Shown here one piece after another: positions 44,241 to 53,291 of a stretch of DNA of 64,000 nt (position 1 is its first letter; each line of letters starts with the position of its first letter). Where the stretch lies: contig CAWDAN010000007.1 of NCBI GenBank assembly GCA_963800335.1, positions 434,001 through 498,000 of the forward strand. The letters are read 5' to 3'. A program made the position numbers and the translations under genes. Source of the DNA: Flavisphingopyxis sp963800335. Its GTDB lineage: Bacteria > Pseudomonadota > Alphaproteobacteria > Sphingomonadales > Sphingomonadaceae. Under the pieces are notes generated by a model. The model was not told the DNA's origin and ran no database searches. It saw nothing but the letters and a program-made list of their open reading frames with translations.

Positions 44241-45044
44241 ATGGAAAGTAACGGCGACGATCCTATGGTTCCCGACCATCCCCTTTCGCAGATAATTGCG
44301 ATCATGGCGCAGCTGCGCGATCCCGACGGTGGCTGCCCCTGGGACCTGGAACAGGATTTCGCGTCGATCGCACCGTATACGATCGAGGAAGCCTATGAGG
44401 TTGCCGACGCGATCGCGCGCGACGACATGGCCGAGCTGCGCGACGAACTCGGCGACCTGCTGTTCCAGGTCGTCTTTCACGCGCAAATGGCATCCGAGCG
44501 CGGTGCGTTCGACATCGCCGATGTCGCCGACGCGATCGTCAGCAAGATGATCCGTCGCCATCCGCACGTGTTCGATCCCGCCAACGACGATAGCGCGATC
44601 GCCACCGCGGGCGACCAGGTCAAGGCCTGGGAGGTGATGAAGGCGGCCGAACGTGGCGGCGCAGATGTCGGTACGCTCGCCCGCGTCGCGCAAGGCCTCC
44701 CTGCCCTGATGCGCGCGCAGAAAATCCAGCGTCGCGCCGCACGCACCGGGTTCGACTGGCCCGACGTCGCCGGACCGCGCGCCAAAATCCTTGAGGAACT
44801 GGCTGAAATCGACGCCGCGACGGGCAATGCCGAACGCCATGAAGAGCTCGGCGACCTGCTCTTCTCGGTGGTCAATTATGCGCGCCATATCGGCGTCGAT
44901 GCCGAACACGCGCTGCGCGATGCCACCGCCAAGTTCGAACGCCGTTTCAACGCGGTCGAGCGCGACCATGACGGCACCCTCGCCGACCTGTCGCCCGAGG
45001 CGCTCGATAGGCTGTGGGAACAGGCCAAAGCCTCGCAAAGCTGA
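44241..45044 (+). CDS. mazG: Nucleoside triphosphate pyrophosphohydrolase MazG
   Basis: MazG removes pyrophosphate from NTPs and dNTPs, and has been linked to ppGpp levels and to removal of faulty nucleotides. The 267-residue protein has two tandem MazG helical domains. The first has GGCPWDLEQDFASIAPYTIE and EELGDLLFQVV-like acidic motifs (DELGDLLFQVVFHA). The second repeats EELGDLLFSVVNYARH. The ATG used has no strong binding site, and a second ATG eight codons later is possible. Confidence 0.92.
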   Translation: MESNGDDPMVPDHPLSQIIAIMAQLRDPDGGCPWDLEQDFASIAPYTIEEAYEVADAIARDDMAELRDELGDLLFQVVFHAQMASERGAFDIADVADAIVSKMIRRHPHVFDPANDDSAIATAGDQVKAWEVMKAAERGGADVGTLARVAQGLPALMRAQKIQRRAARTGFDWPDVAGPRAKILEELAEIDAATGNAERHEELGDLLFSVVNYARHIGVDAEHALRDATAKFERRFNAVERDHDGTLADLSPEALDRLWEQAKASQS

Positions 45045-45068
45045 CGATCAGGCTCGCTCGCCGATTTC

Positions 45069-47549
45069 CTAGAACTGCTTGCGCAGGCTGATCTCCACAT
45101 AGCGGCCGACGGGGTCGATGAAGCCTCGCTGATAGCTGAGCGGGACAGCACCGTTCTCGTCGCTGACACGTTGGAAGCTGTTGGTCAGGTTGTTGATCGA
45201 CAGGCGCAGACGCGTGTGCTTGAGCCAAGGGTGCGCCTCGACGAGCTTTTCCTTCTGGTCGAAGTCGAAAAAGGCACGCAAGTCGAGGTTGAACTTGCTG
45301 CCGAAATCGAGCGTAGAGCCGACGGGAGCGATCGCGGTACCGCCATCGACGCGGGTCGCACTGCCGTACGAAAGCCTCAGAAAACCGCCCAATCCGTCGT
45401 AGAACGCTCCGGCGTCCGCACTGACCGTATGGCGCGCCTGCCCGCCGCCCGATCCCGTTGCCGATCCACCCAGCAAATCTAGCACGGGTAGCCCGTCACG
45501 GATGAATATCCGGTCGCGCAGGTAGACAGTGTCGTAGAGTGAAAAACGGTAGTTGAGCTGAGGTTTCTGGGCTTCGCCGCCCCCAGGCCCTCCCCTCCCC
45601 ATCATGCGTCCACCGCCACGGCCACCTCGGCCGCCGCCGCTCGAATAATTGAGGCCTACGCGGATGCGATCGGTCTCTTCGCGCTGGAAATTGATCGGTC
45701 GCAAATCGACCGTGACAAGCTGGCCCGAGGAATCGCGGACGACGCGGTCTGGAAAGGCCGATTGGATTGCGGCGGTCAACGTGGGGAATGACGAGATGGG
45801 GTTGTCGTTGCGCTCGCGGATATAGTTGGCGACGAGCGACAGACCATCGGGTTTCTTGAGGCGAACGTTGACGCCGAAGTCGAGAACGTTGCGCTTGTCG
45901 GCGCTCAGCGCGGGATTGCCGCCAGTAATCGTTGGGATGACGACGGTGGTGCTGGTCACGTAATCGAAAACGAAACTGTTGGGATTTACGATGACCGGGC
46001 TGCCGAGCTGCGACAGGCTAGGGGCGCCCTGTTCGGTCGACGAAGCGGCGGTGAACTGAACCGCTTCGATCGGCGCGAAATTGAGCCCGTAGCCATAGGT
46101 GGTCAGGCCGCCGAAATCGCTGAGGTCACGATAGGCGATGTTGGCGTTGACCGATAGCGAACGGGCAAAGCCCAATACGCCCTCACCGTCGCTGGCGAGT
46201 GGGATGTCGAGGCTGGCCTGCGCGTTCTTTTGCCCGCGCGTCAGGTCGGCGGTAGCAACCGCGCCACTGCGGACCGATCGACTGCGAATGTTAAACTTCT
46301 GGAAGCCGGTCGCGAGCGACAGGTTCACCGGGCCAGCGGCGGTATCAAATATCGGGCCATTGGCGTTGGCGACGATTTCGAACGTGCGATTCCGGCTGTC
46401 CGCAGTGTCGGAATCGCGCGGAACCAGTGCGACCGGCGGGAAGATGTCGTTCAGATCGCCCCCGCCCGCAATATAGGCCTGAGCCCCGACAGGATCGATG
46501 CCGCGCTGCGTGATGGTCGTGCTGTGAACGATATCGTAATTGCCTGTCAGCGAACCCTTCCATTTGCCGAGCGAACTGTCGACCAGCGCGCCGAGATGGC
46601 CTGACGTCGTCCGGCTCGACTGGTCGAGCGCGCCATATTCGGGAAAGCTGCGAGTAAAAACGCTGCCGTCGCCCTGGGTGAACGGCACCGACGCCAGCCC
46701 GAGCAGCGGGTTGCGGCTGGCCAGTTCGAGCGTAGCATTGAGCGTCGCCGAAGTGACGTCGCCGAAATAGCGATTTACGGTGCCTTCGAGCGTGAAATCG
46801 TCCGATGCGCTCTGCAGCGTTCGGTAGGAAGTCTGGTTGGTGGCATCGCTGGTCGTCGGCACGGTAACAATGCCGCGCTGCGCCTGTGTAATCGCGTTGT
46901 CGCGCTTGTACTCGCTCGACAGGTTGATCCGTGAGTTAGGCGCCAGCTTGACCACCGAACCTTCGTATTGCTGGTGAAATCCGCCAGCTCCGTCGATCGG
47001 GGCTCCGGCCTCGACCTCGAGCGTGACCGCGGCAAAATTGGGCTTGAGGATGAAATTGACGACGCGCTGATCGGCCGGATAGCCGAATTTCAATGCAACC
47101 TGTTCGGGCAGGACATCGACTCTAAGGATAGCTTCGGACGGAATGTTGCGCAGTTCGCCAAAGCTCGAAATGCGTCGCCCGCTGAGGAGGATGACGGGAT
47201 GTCCGCCGGCCCTCCCCCGACCACCGCCCACCTGCGGCGCAATTGCCGCGAGCAAATCGCCGATCGTCGACGCGCCGTACGACGCGACGTCCTCTTCGCT
47301 GAGCTGCAGTTCGGGCTTGACGTCGGTGTCGACCGCGCCCCGGATTCGCTGGCCCACCACGACGATTTCACCCGATGGCGTCTCGTTCGCCGGAGCATCG
47401 CCGGACTCAGCCGGAGTGGCGGCGCCGTCGACAGGAGGTATGTCCGGCGACGGTGGCGGCGCGTCCTGCGCCATTGCGGGAGTCGAGGCGGCACTGGCCA
47501 GAAGAATAGCAAGCGTGATGAGCGACGTGCATGCATACAGGGTTTTCAT
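45069..47549 (-). CDS. TonB-dependent outer-membrane receptor
   Basis: The 826-residue protein has a signal peptide ending PAMA, a Pro/Ala-rich stretch, a TonB-box-like EIVVVGQ, a plug domain (GASTIGDLLAAIAPQVGGG, then HPVILLSGRRISS), and a beta-barrel ending in an aromatic-rich strand with terminal phenylalanine (YVEISLRKQF). The substrate is unknown; sphingomonads carry many such receptors for glycans and siderophores. A Gly/Arg/Met-rich segment (about residues 633-658) interrupts the barrel and probably lies in a surface loop. It is convergent with mazG and stands alone. Confidence 0.87.
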   Translation of the reverse strand: MKTLYACTSLITLAILLASAASTPAMAQDAPPPSPDIPPVDGAATPAESGDAPANETPSGEIVVVGQRIRGAVDTDVKPELQLSEEDVASYGASTIGDLLAAIAPQVGGGRGRAGGHPVILLSGRRISSFGELRNIPSEAILRVDVLPEQVALKFGYPADQRVVNFILKPNFAAVTLEVEAGAPIDGAGGFHQQYEGSVVKLAPNSRINLSSEYKRDNAITQAQRGIVTVPTTSDATNQTSYRTLQSASDDFTLEGTVNRYFGDVTSATLNATLELASRNPLLGLASVPFTQGDGSVFTRSFPEYGALDQSSRTTSGHLGALVDSSLGKWKGSLTGNYDIVHSTTITQRGIDPVGAQAYIAGGGDLNDIFPPVALVPRDSDTADSRNRTFEIVANANGPIFDTAAGPVNLSLATGFQKFNIRSRSVRSGAVATADLTRGQKNAQASLDIPLASDGEGVLGFARSLSVNANIAYRDLSDFGGLTTYGYGLNFAPIEAVQFTAASSTEQGAPSLSQLGSPVIVNPNSFVFDYVTSTTVVIPTITGGNPALSADKRNVLDFGVNVRLKKPDGLSLVANYIRERNDNPISSFPTLTAAIQSAFPDRVVRDSSGQLVTVDLRPINFQREETDRIRVGLNYSSGGGRGGRGGGRMMGRGGPGGGEAQKPQLNYRFSLYDTVYLRDRIFIRDGLPVLDLLGGSATGSGGGQARHTVSADAGAFYDGLGGFLRLSYGSATRVDGGTAIAPVGSTLDFGSKFNLDLRAFFDFDQKEKLVEAHPWLKHTRLRLSINNLTNSFQRVSDENGAVPLSYQRGFIDPVGRYVEISLRKQF

Positions 47550-47622
47550 GAGATGTTCGATCCAGCCAGTGTTCGAACAACCCGCTATGGCCCATATGTG
47601 TCAGACATTCGCCAGCTTTGGA

Positions 47623-48948
47623 CTAGCCTGCGACATTTTCCTGGGTCGCGGTGAAGCGGGCGTGATCGGCACGTGACAGGCGAACTCTGATCACCATGCC
47701 GCCTTTGCCATCGGCAGTTTCCTCAAGCACTTCGCCGTTCTGGTGCAGCCAGGCGCGCGCGCGACCGTCATTGGCCGGGATCAAAAGCGCGTATTCGGGG
47801 CTGAGTGCCGTCAGCGCGGCGGACATCGCCTCGCGCAACGACGCGATCCCCTCCCCCGTGATTGCCGAGACAACCGCGCTATCGGCACTGTGCAACGCAA
47901 GGTCTGCTATTGCCGCACGCCGCTCGGGATCCTCGACGAGGTCGATCTTGTTGAGGACCTCGATGTAAGCCGCTGCATCCTCGTCGGCGAAATCCATGCC
48001 GAGCTCGGCAAGGACGGTCATTACATCATCGCGCTGCAGTTCGCTGTCGGGGTGCGCGATATCGCGGACATGGACGACCAGGTCGGCCGAGAGCACCTCC
48101 TCGAGCGTCGCGCGAAACGCCGCGACGAGCTGCGGCGGCAGGTCCGACACGAAGCCGACGGTGTCCGACAAAATCGCCTTGTCAATGCCCGGCAGCGATA
48201 TCGCGCGCATCGTCGGGTCGAGCGTTGCAAACAGCATGTCTGCGGCTAGCACGTCGCCCCCGGTCAGCGCGTTGAACAGCGTCGACTTGCCAGCATTGGT
48301 ATAGCCGACCAGCGCGATCACCGGCCACGGCGCGCGCTGGCGCCGGTCGCGATGGAGTGCGCGGGTGCGCTTGACCGTCTCGAGTTCACGACTCAGCCGC
48401 GCCATGCGATCACGGATCATCCGGCGGTCGGCCTCGATCTGCGTCTCGCCCGGGCCGCCGAGGAATCCGAAGCCGCCGCGCTGGCGTTCGAGATGCGTCC
48501 AGCTGCGCACCAGGCGCCCCTGCTGGTAATCGAGATGCGCCAGTTCGACCTGCAGCCGACCCTCGGCGCTGACCGCGCGCTCGCCGAATATTTCAAGTAT
48601 CAGGCCGGTGCGATCGATCACCTTGGCGCCGAATGCCTCTTCCAGATTGCGTTGCTGGACCGGGGTCAGCGCCACATCGACGACGACGAGTTCGATTTCG
48701 CGCTGCGCATAATCGGCCTTGAGCGTGTCGATCTGCCCCGGGCCGAGATAGGTCGCGGGGCGTATCGTGCGGACACGCAGGACGTCGCGTGCGACGATGG
48801 TGACCGCGATCGCTTCGGCGAGACCGCAAATCTCTTCGAGCCGCGCGTCGCCGCCCCGCGCACCGGCCTCGCTTGAATCGGGTACGATGACCGCAGTCTT
48901 CGCACCGCGCGTGACCTCGCTGCGTTCATCGCCGGGCTGTGCGCTCAA
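47623..48948 (-). CDS. hflX: Ribosome-associated GTPase HflX
   Basis: HflX binds the 50S subunit and splits stalled ribosomes under stress. The 441-residue protein has the N-terminal HflX domain (TYLGPGQIDTLKADY, then VVVDVALTPVQQRNLEEAF), a glycine-rich linker (RQRGGFGFLGGPGETQIE), and the GTPase with G1 VGYTNAGKSTLF, DTVGF and NKID. The only suitable start is a TTG overlapping the hfq stop (TTGA). The hfq-hflX pair is conserved in proteobacteria. Confidence 0.93.
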   Translation of the reverse strand: MSAQPGDERSEVTRGAKTAVIVPDSSEAGARGGDARLEEICGLAEAIAVTIVARDVLRVRTIRPATYLGPGQIDTLKADYAQREIELVVVDVALTPVQQRNLEEAFGAKVIDRTGLILEIFGERAVSAEGRLQVELAHLDYQQGRLVRSWTHLERQRGGFGFLGGPGETQIEADRRMIRDRMARLSRELETVKRTRALHRDRRQRAPWPVIALVGYTNAGKSTLFNALTGGDVLAADMLFATLDPTMRAISLPGIDKAILSDTVGFVSDLPPQLVAAFRATLEEVLSADLVVHVRDIAHPDSELQRDDVMTVLAELGMDFADEDAAAYIEVLNKIDLVEDPERRAAIADLALHSADSAVVSAITGEGIASLREAMSAALTALSPEYALLIPANDGRARAWLHQNGEVLEETADGKGGMVIRVRLSRADHARFTATQENVAG

Positions 48949-49463
48949 GCGTCGTCTTCCCCGGATGCTTCATTCGTATCGGCATCGTCATCGTCGGGCA
49001 CCGTCGACAGCTTGACCGGCGACTGCGGCTGGACGGTCGAAACCGCATGCTTGTAGACAAGCTGATAATGGCCGTCGCGTTCGAGCAATATGCAGAACAG
49101 GTCGAACGCGGCGATCCGGCCCTGCAGCATGACGCCGTTGACGAGGAACATCGTCACCGGCTCTTCTTCCCCCTGCACCGCACCGAGGAAGATTTCCTGT
49201 AGCGACGGCGTTCGTCCGGCCGGCCGCGGGGATAGGTTGAGATCGTCGAAACCGTCCCACTGCGTAGGCATGATGGTTGAAATGGCGTGCTTGTAGACCA
49301 GCTGCGACTGGCCATCGCGCCGCAGCAGCACAGAGAAATTGTCGAACCAGGTGACGATACCCTGTAGCTTGACGCCCTTGACAAGGAACATCGTTACCGG
49401 CGCCTTGGTCTTTCGCAGCGAATTGAGGAACACATCCTGCAAGTTGTTCTGTTTATCGGGCAT
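48945..49463 (-). CDS. hfq: RNA chaperone Hfq with two tandem Sm domains
   Basis: Hfq helps small RNAs pair with mRNAs. This 172-residue version holds two complete Sm-like domains in one chain: residues 7-66 (NNLQDVFLNSLRK to YKHAISTIMP) and 87-147 (SLQEIFLGAVQG to YKHAVSTVQP). Each keeps the proximal RNA-site residues (Gln9, Lys58, His59; Gln89, Lys138, His139). The basic rim present in domain 1 (RKTK) is replaced in domain 2 by the acidic GEEE. An acidic tail (DDDDADTNEASGEDDA) ends the protein. AAGGA precedes the ATG. Six Sm folds per ring would need three chains. Confidence 0.93.
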   Translation of the reverse strand: MPDKQNNLQDVFLNSLRKTKAPVTMFLVKGVKLQGIVTWFDNFSVLLRRDGQSQLVYKHAISTIMPTQWDGFDDLNLSPRPAGRTPSLQEIFLGAVQGEEEPVTMFLVNGVMLQGRIAAFDLFCILLERDGHYQLVYKHAVSTVQPQSPVKLSTVPDDDDADTNEASGEDDA

Positions 49464-49581
49464 CGTCGATCCTTAACGATGGCGGCAGGTCGCGCGCAGC
49501 AAACACAACTGCAGCACAGACAAGTTACGCCTCTCTGCCTAGTATAGGTCGCCGCTGCTCACTTTAACAGGGGCCGCGCGC

Positions 49582-50976
49582 TTACTCGCTCGCATCTTCA
49601 TCGGCGGCACCTCGAATTTCCGCGATGCCGAGCGTCTTGAGCTTGCGATGCAGCGCCGATCGTTCCATTCCGATGAATGCTGCGGTGCGCGAGACATTGC
49701 CCGAAAAGCGCTTGATCTGAACGCGCAGATATTCGCGTTCGAAGGATTCGCGCGCCTCGCGCAGCGGCGCGCCGACCATGAACATCTGCGAATTCGCGTT
49801 CTGGCTGCTTTCACCGGTGATTTCCGACGGCAACATGTCGACGGTGATGTTGCCGAGATCCTCGACCGGGTTGAGGATCATCACCCGCTCGATAACGTTG
49901 CGCAGTTGGCGAACGTTGCCCGGCCAGTCATGCGCCTCGAGCGCGCCGATCGCGTCGGCCGACAGTGACGGCGGGCCAAGTCGCCGGTCGGCGGCAAATC
50001 GCGCGAGGAAATGATCGGCGAGCGTGGCGATATCGTCGCGCCGGTCCTTGAGCGGTGGCAATATAACGGGCACGACATTGAGCCGGTAAAACAGGTCTTC
50101 GCGAAAGTTTCCCTGCGCTATCTCCGCTTCGAGATCGCGCGATGTGCCCGATACGATCCGGACGTCGACATGGACCTGTCGACTGCCGCCAACGCGAACG
50201 AACGCTTGGTCGGTCAGCACGCGCAGGATCTTGCCTTGCGTCGTGAGCGGCATGTCGGCCACTTCGTCGAGGAACAATGTGCCGCCGTGCGCCTGTTCGA
50301 GTAGGCCCGGACGGACCAGTCCGCCCTGCTCCTCGACGCCGAACAGTTCCTCCTCGACCGTGTCGGGCGACATTCGCGCTGCCGTGACGATATGAAACGC
50401 CGCCGCATTGCGGCCGCTCCACGCGTGCAGCATCCGCGCGGCGACTTCCTTGCCAACCCCCGACGGGCCGGAAATCAGGACACGGCTGCCGGTCCCCGCA
50501 ACCCTCTTGAGCGTCGCACGGACCGCGTTGATCGGCGCGCTGTTACCCGTCAGTTCGTCGACCTGCCCGACCCTCGCCTTGAGCCGGCGGTTCTCGTCCT
50601 TGAGCTGTTCGGTCTCGGTCGCGCGCGTGACGAGATGGAGCAATCGTTCGGCCTCGAATGGCTTCTCAATGAAATCGGCCGCACCCTTGCGCACGGCGGC
50701 AACCGCGGTGTCGATATTGCCATGGCCCGATACGACGAGGACGGGCAGCGTCGGATCGCGCGCCTTGATCTCATCAAGCAGGTCGAGACCGTCGAGCCGC
50801 GACCCCTGCAGCCAGACGTCGAGCAGAACGAGCGACGGGCGACGTTCGAGAATCGCCTGCAACGCACCGTCGCTGTCGGCGGCCGATCGTGCGGTATAGC
50901 CTTCGTCTTCGAGCACCCCCGTGACGAGATCACGGATGTCCTTTTCATCGTCGACGATCAGGATATCGAGCGTCAT
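49582..50976 (-). CDS. ntrX: Response regulator NtrX
   Basis: NtrX is the partner of the membrane kinase NtrY in nitrogen and redox or envelope control. The receiver domain (DILIVDDEKDIRDLV, with phospho-Asp in LVLLDVW) is followed by an AAA+ domain with Walker A GPSGVGKE and the Walker B region GGTLFLDEVADM, and a Fis-type DNA-binding end. The sigma54-contact loop GAFTGA is missing; that place reads GVEEQGGLVRPG. This is usual for NtrX and argues against sigma54 activation. The ATG start gives 464 residues; the frame extends upstream over ntrY. Confidence 0.93.
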   Translation of the reverse strand: MTLDILIVDDEKDIRDLVTGVLEDEGYTARSAADSDGALQAILERRPSLVLLDVWLQGSRLDGLDLLDEIKARDPTLPVLVVSGHGNIDTAVAAVRKGAADFIEKPFEAERLLHLVTRATETEQLKDENRRLKARVGQVDELTGNSAPINAVRATLKRVAGTGSRVLISGPSGVGKEVAARMLHAWSGRNAAAFHIVTAARMSPDTVEEELFGVEEQGGLVRPGLLEQAHGGTLFLDEVADMPLTTQGKILRVLTDQAFVRVGGSRQVHVDVRIVSGTSRDLEAEIAQGNFREDLFYRLNVVPVILPPLKDRRDDIATLADHFLARFAADRRLGPPSLSADAIGALEAHDWPGNVRQLRNVIERVMILNPVEDLGNITVDMLPSEITGESSQNANSQMFMVGAPLREARESFEREYLRVQIKRFSGNVSRTAAFIGMERSALHRKLKTLGIAEIRGAADEDASE

Positions 50977-50980
50977 CTGG

Positions 50981-53221
50981 CTAATTTCCTTGCTGCTTTT
51001 CGTCGTCTTCGGTCCCAGCGTCGCTGGTCTCGCTGCCCAGTGCCGCCAGCTGGTCGCGGTCGAAGATGATCGCCACCATCGCCCCGCCCCCGTCACGGTC
51101 CGAAAAGGCAATTCGGCCTTTATGATCCTCGACGATTTTCTTGACGATCGCGAGCCCCAGGCCGGTGCCGCCTTCGCGCGTCGTCATATAAGGTTCAACC
51201 AGCGTGTCGCGCTGCTGCGGCAGGCCGACCCCGCTATCGGCCACGCCGATGACGAGCGTCGAGCCGCGTTCGACGAGGCTTACCTCGATCGTCTTGTCCG
51301 ATGATTTGGGATTGCGCTGAATCGCCTCCACCGCATTTTTCACGACGTTGGTCAGCGCTTGGGTCAATTGGCGCCGGTCGCAAACGACAGGTTGCAAATC
51401 ATCGGCCGAAGCGAGCGAGAAATCGATTTCGGGATGAGCAACTTCGTGAAGAAAGACCGCTTGGCGGACGATATCGACCAGGTTCTCGGCATGAAAGACT
51501 GGCTTAGGCATGCGGGCGAAATTCGAAAATTCATCGACCATGCGGCGCAGGTCGCCGACCTGGCGAACGATCGTGCCGGTTAGCTTGGCGAATGTCCCGT
51601 CGTCCTCGATCGTCCGGCCATAGCGGCGCTGCAAACGCTCGGCGGCGAGCTGGATGGGCGTCAACGGGTTCTTGATCTCATGCGCGATGCGGCGCGCGAC
51701 ATCTGCCCAGGCGGCGCGGCGCTGGTCGGTCAATTGCTGGGTGATGTCTTCGAAGGTGACGACATGGCCCTGATGTTCGCTCGACACGCGTACCGCCAGC
51801 GTCCGCTCGTCGGCACCCGAACCGATATTGACGATTGCGCGTTTGTCGCCGCTCGCCACGACATCGGCAAGTTCGGGGCGCAGGCTGGCAAGCGTCTGGC
51901 CCACTGCACGCTCCTGGTCGGTATCGAGCAGCACCTGCGCACCGACATTGAGCAATTGGACTCGCCCGTCGCGCCCAATCGACAGGACGCCCGCCGAGAC
52001 GCCCGACAGGACCGCTTCAATCAACGCACGGCGGCTTTCGATCTGGGTGTTGGCATCGAGCAACGCGCGTGTCTGAACACCGAGCTGTTCTGTCATTCGG
52101 TTGAATGCGGTCGACAGTGCGCCGATCTCATCGGCTTGGGCACTATGTTCCACGCGCGCTTCAAGGTCGCCCGACGCGACCCGCCTCGCCGCCGTGACGA
52201 GATCCGTAATCGGGCGAACAAGGCGATCGGCAACGACCAGTGCTGTCCACACCGCGAATCCGACAAGGATCAGCGAAACGATGTAGATCGACAGGTTGAA
52301 CTGCAGCTGGAGCTGCCGTGATCGGGCAAACAACGCATTGTAATCGGTCAACACTGCCTGCGCTGTCTCTATCTGGTTGAGTCCGAGCGAATTGGCGTCG
52401 CGGCTCGCGTACAGGAATATCCGTCGCTCGCGGTCGAACAGCGTCGCCGCGGCAATTCTGTTCGAATCGGCAACGACGATAACCTCTTCGCCGGCCAACA
52501 GACGATTGGCGACCTCGGGCGGGATGAGGTTATCAGCCTCGCGATTTTCGGGATCGATCAGTGACAGGGCTCGTGCAATGCCGTCGTTCCCAATCTGGAT
52601 GATCGCCGATCGCGTCAGGTTGCGAGCGACCATCTGGTAGAGATAATAGTCGGTGAAATCGCTGCTTCCGATCGGCGAGCGCTCGCTCCACTGCGCAAGA
52701 TCCATCGCCATTTGCGGGGTATTGTCCCGCACCGCATTGACGTTTTCGTCATAATAGCCCTGCGCCAGGCTGGCGGCATTTTCGAGCATGCCGCGCGACC
52801 GGTCGGAGAACCAGAAATCGACTCCGTACTGGAACAGCAGCGAGGCGAAGATCGCGACGAGCAGTGTCGGCACCGCCGCAACGAGGCTGAACAGGGCGAC
52901 GAGCCGGACGTGCAGGCTGTGGCGACCGGTCTGGGCGTGCGGCGTCCGCCGCCTGGCAATCCGGCGCCCGAGCAGGACCATCAGCGCCATGGCGGGAACG
53001 AGGTTGGCAACCAGCAAGGCTGCAACGAGCGGGGGCGTCAGCAATGCGCCCGACTGGCCCTTGGAAACAACGACGAAATAAGAAATCCCCGCCATCGCGA
53101 CCATCGTCGCCAGCGCGACAAATTCGACTATGCGGGCGGGGGGAAGTCGATCCTGCAAAATCGTGGTCGTGCGGTAGAGCCAGCCAGTCCGGCCGACAGG
53201 TGTTGCATTTTCGCCATCCAT
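50981..53221 (-). CDS. ntrY: Sensor histidine kinase NtrY
   Basis: NtrY phosphorylates NtrX. The 746-residue protein has three hydrophobic segments in the N-terminal 120 residues, an extracytoplasmic region, another membrane helix near 300, a HAMP domain, a PAS domain, the histidine box IAHEIKNPLTPIQLAAERLQ, and an ATPase domain with NVVKNAVEAIQRN, DSGVGLP and GGTGLGLAIVKKI. The gap to ntrX is four bases and to the ntrC stop about 70 bases. Confidence 0.94.
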   Translation of the reverse strand: MDGENATPVGRTGWLYRTTTILQDRLPPARIVEFVALATMVAMAGISYFVVVSKGQSGALLTPPLVAALLVANLVPAMALMVLLGRRIARRRTPHAQTGRHSLHVRLVALFSLVAAVPTLLVAIFASLLFQYGVDFWFSDRSRGMLENAASLAQGYYDENVNAVRDNTPQMAMDLAQWSERSPIGSSDFTDYYLYQMVARNLTRSAIIQIGNDGIARALSLIDPENREADNLIPPEVANRLLAGEEVIVVADSNRIAAATLFDRERRIFLYASRDANSLGLNQIETAQAVLTDYNALFARSRQLQLQFNLSIYIVSLILVGFAVWTALVVADRLVRPITDLVTAARRVASGDLEARVEHSAQADEIGALSTAFNRMTEQLGVQTRALLDANTQIESRRALIEAVLSGVSAGVLSIGRDGRVQLLNVGAQVLLDTDQERAVGQTLASLRPELADVVASGDKRAIVNIGSGADERTLAVRVSSEHQGHVVTFEDITQQLTDQRRAAWADVARRIAHEIKNPLTPIQLAAERLQRRYGRTIEDDGTFAKLTGTIVRQVGDLRRMVDEFSNFARMPKPVFHAENLVDIVRQAVFLHEVAHPEIDFSLASADDLQPVVCDRRQLTQALTNVVKNAVEAIQRNPKSSDKTIEVSLVERGSTLVIGVADSGVGLPQQRDTLVEPYMTTREGGTGLGLAIVKKIVEDHKGRIAFSDRDGGGAMVAIIFDRDQLAALGSETSDAGTEDDEKQQGN

Positions 53222-53291
53222 GTTGCCCTTTTACGACTTTTGCCGGGCTTGCAAAGGATATTGCGGCGATCGGTTCGCCGCACCGCGACGA

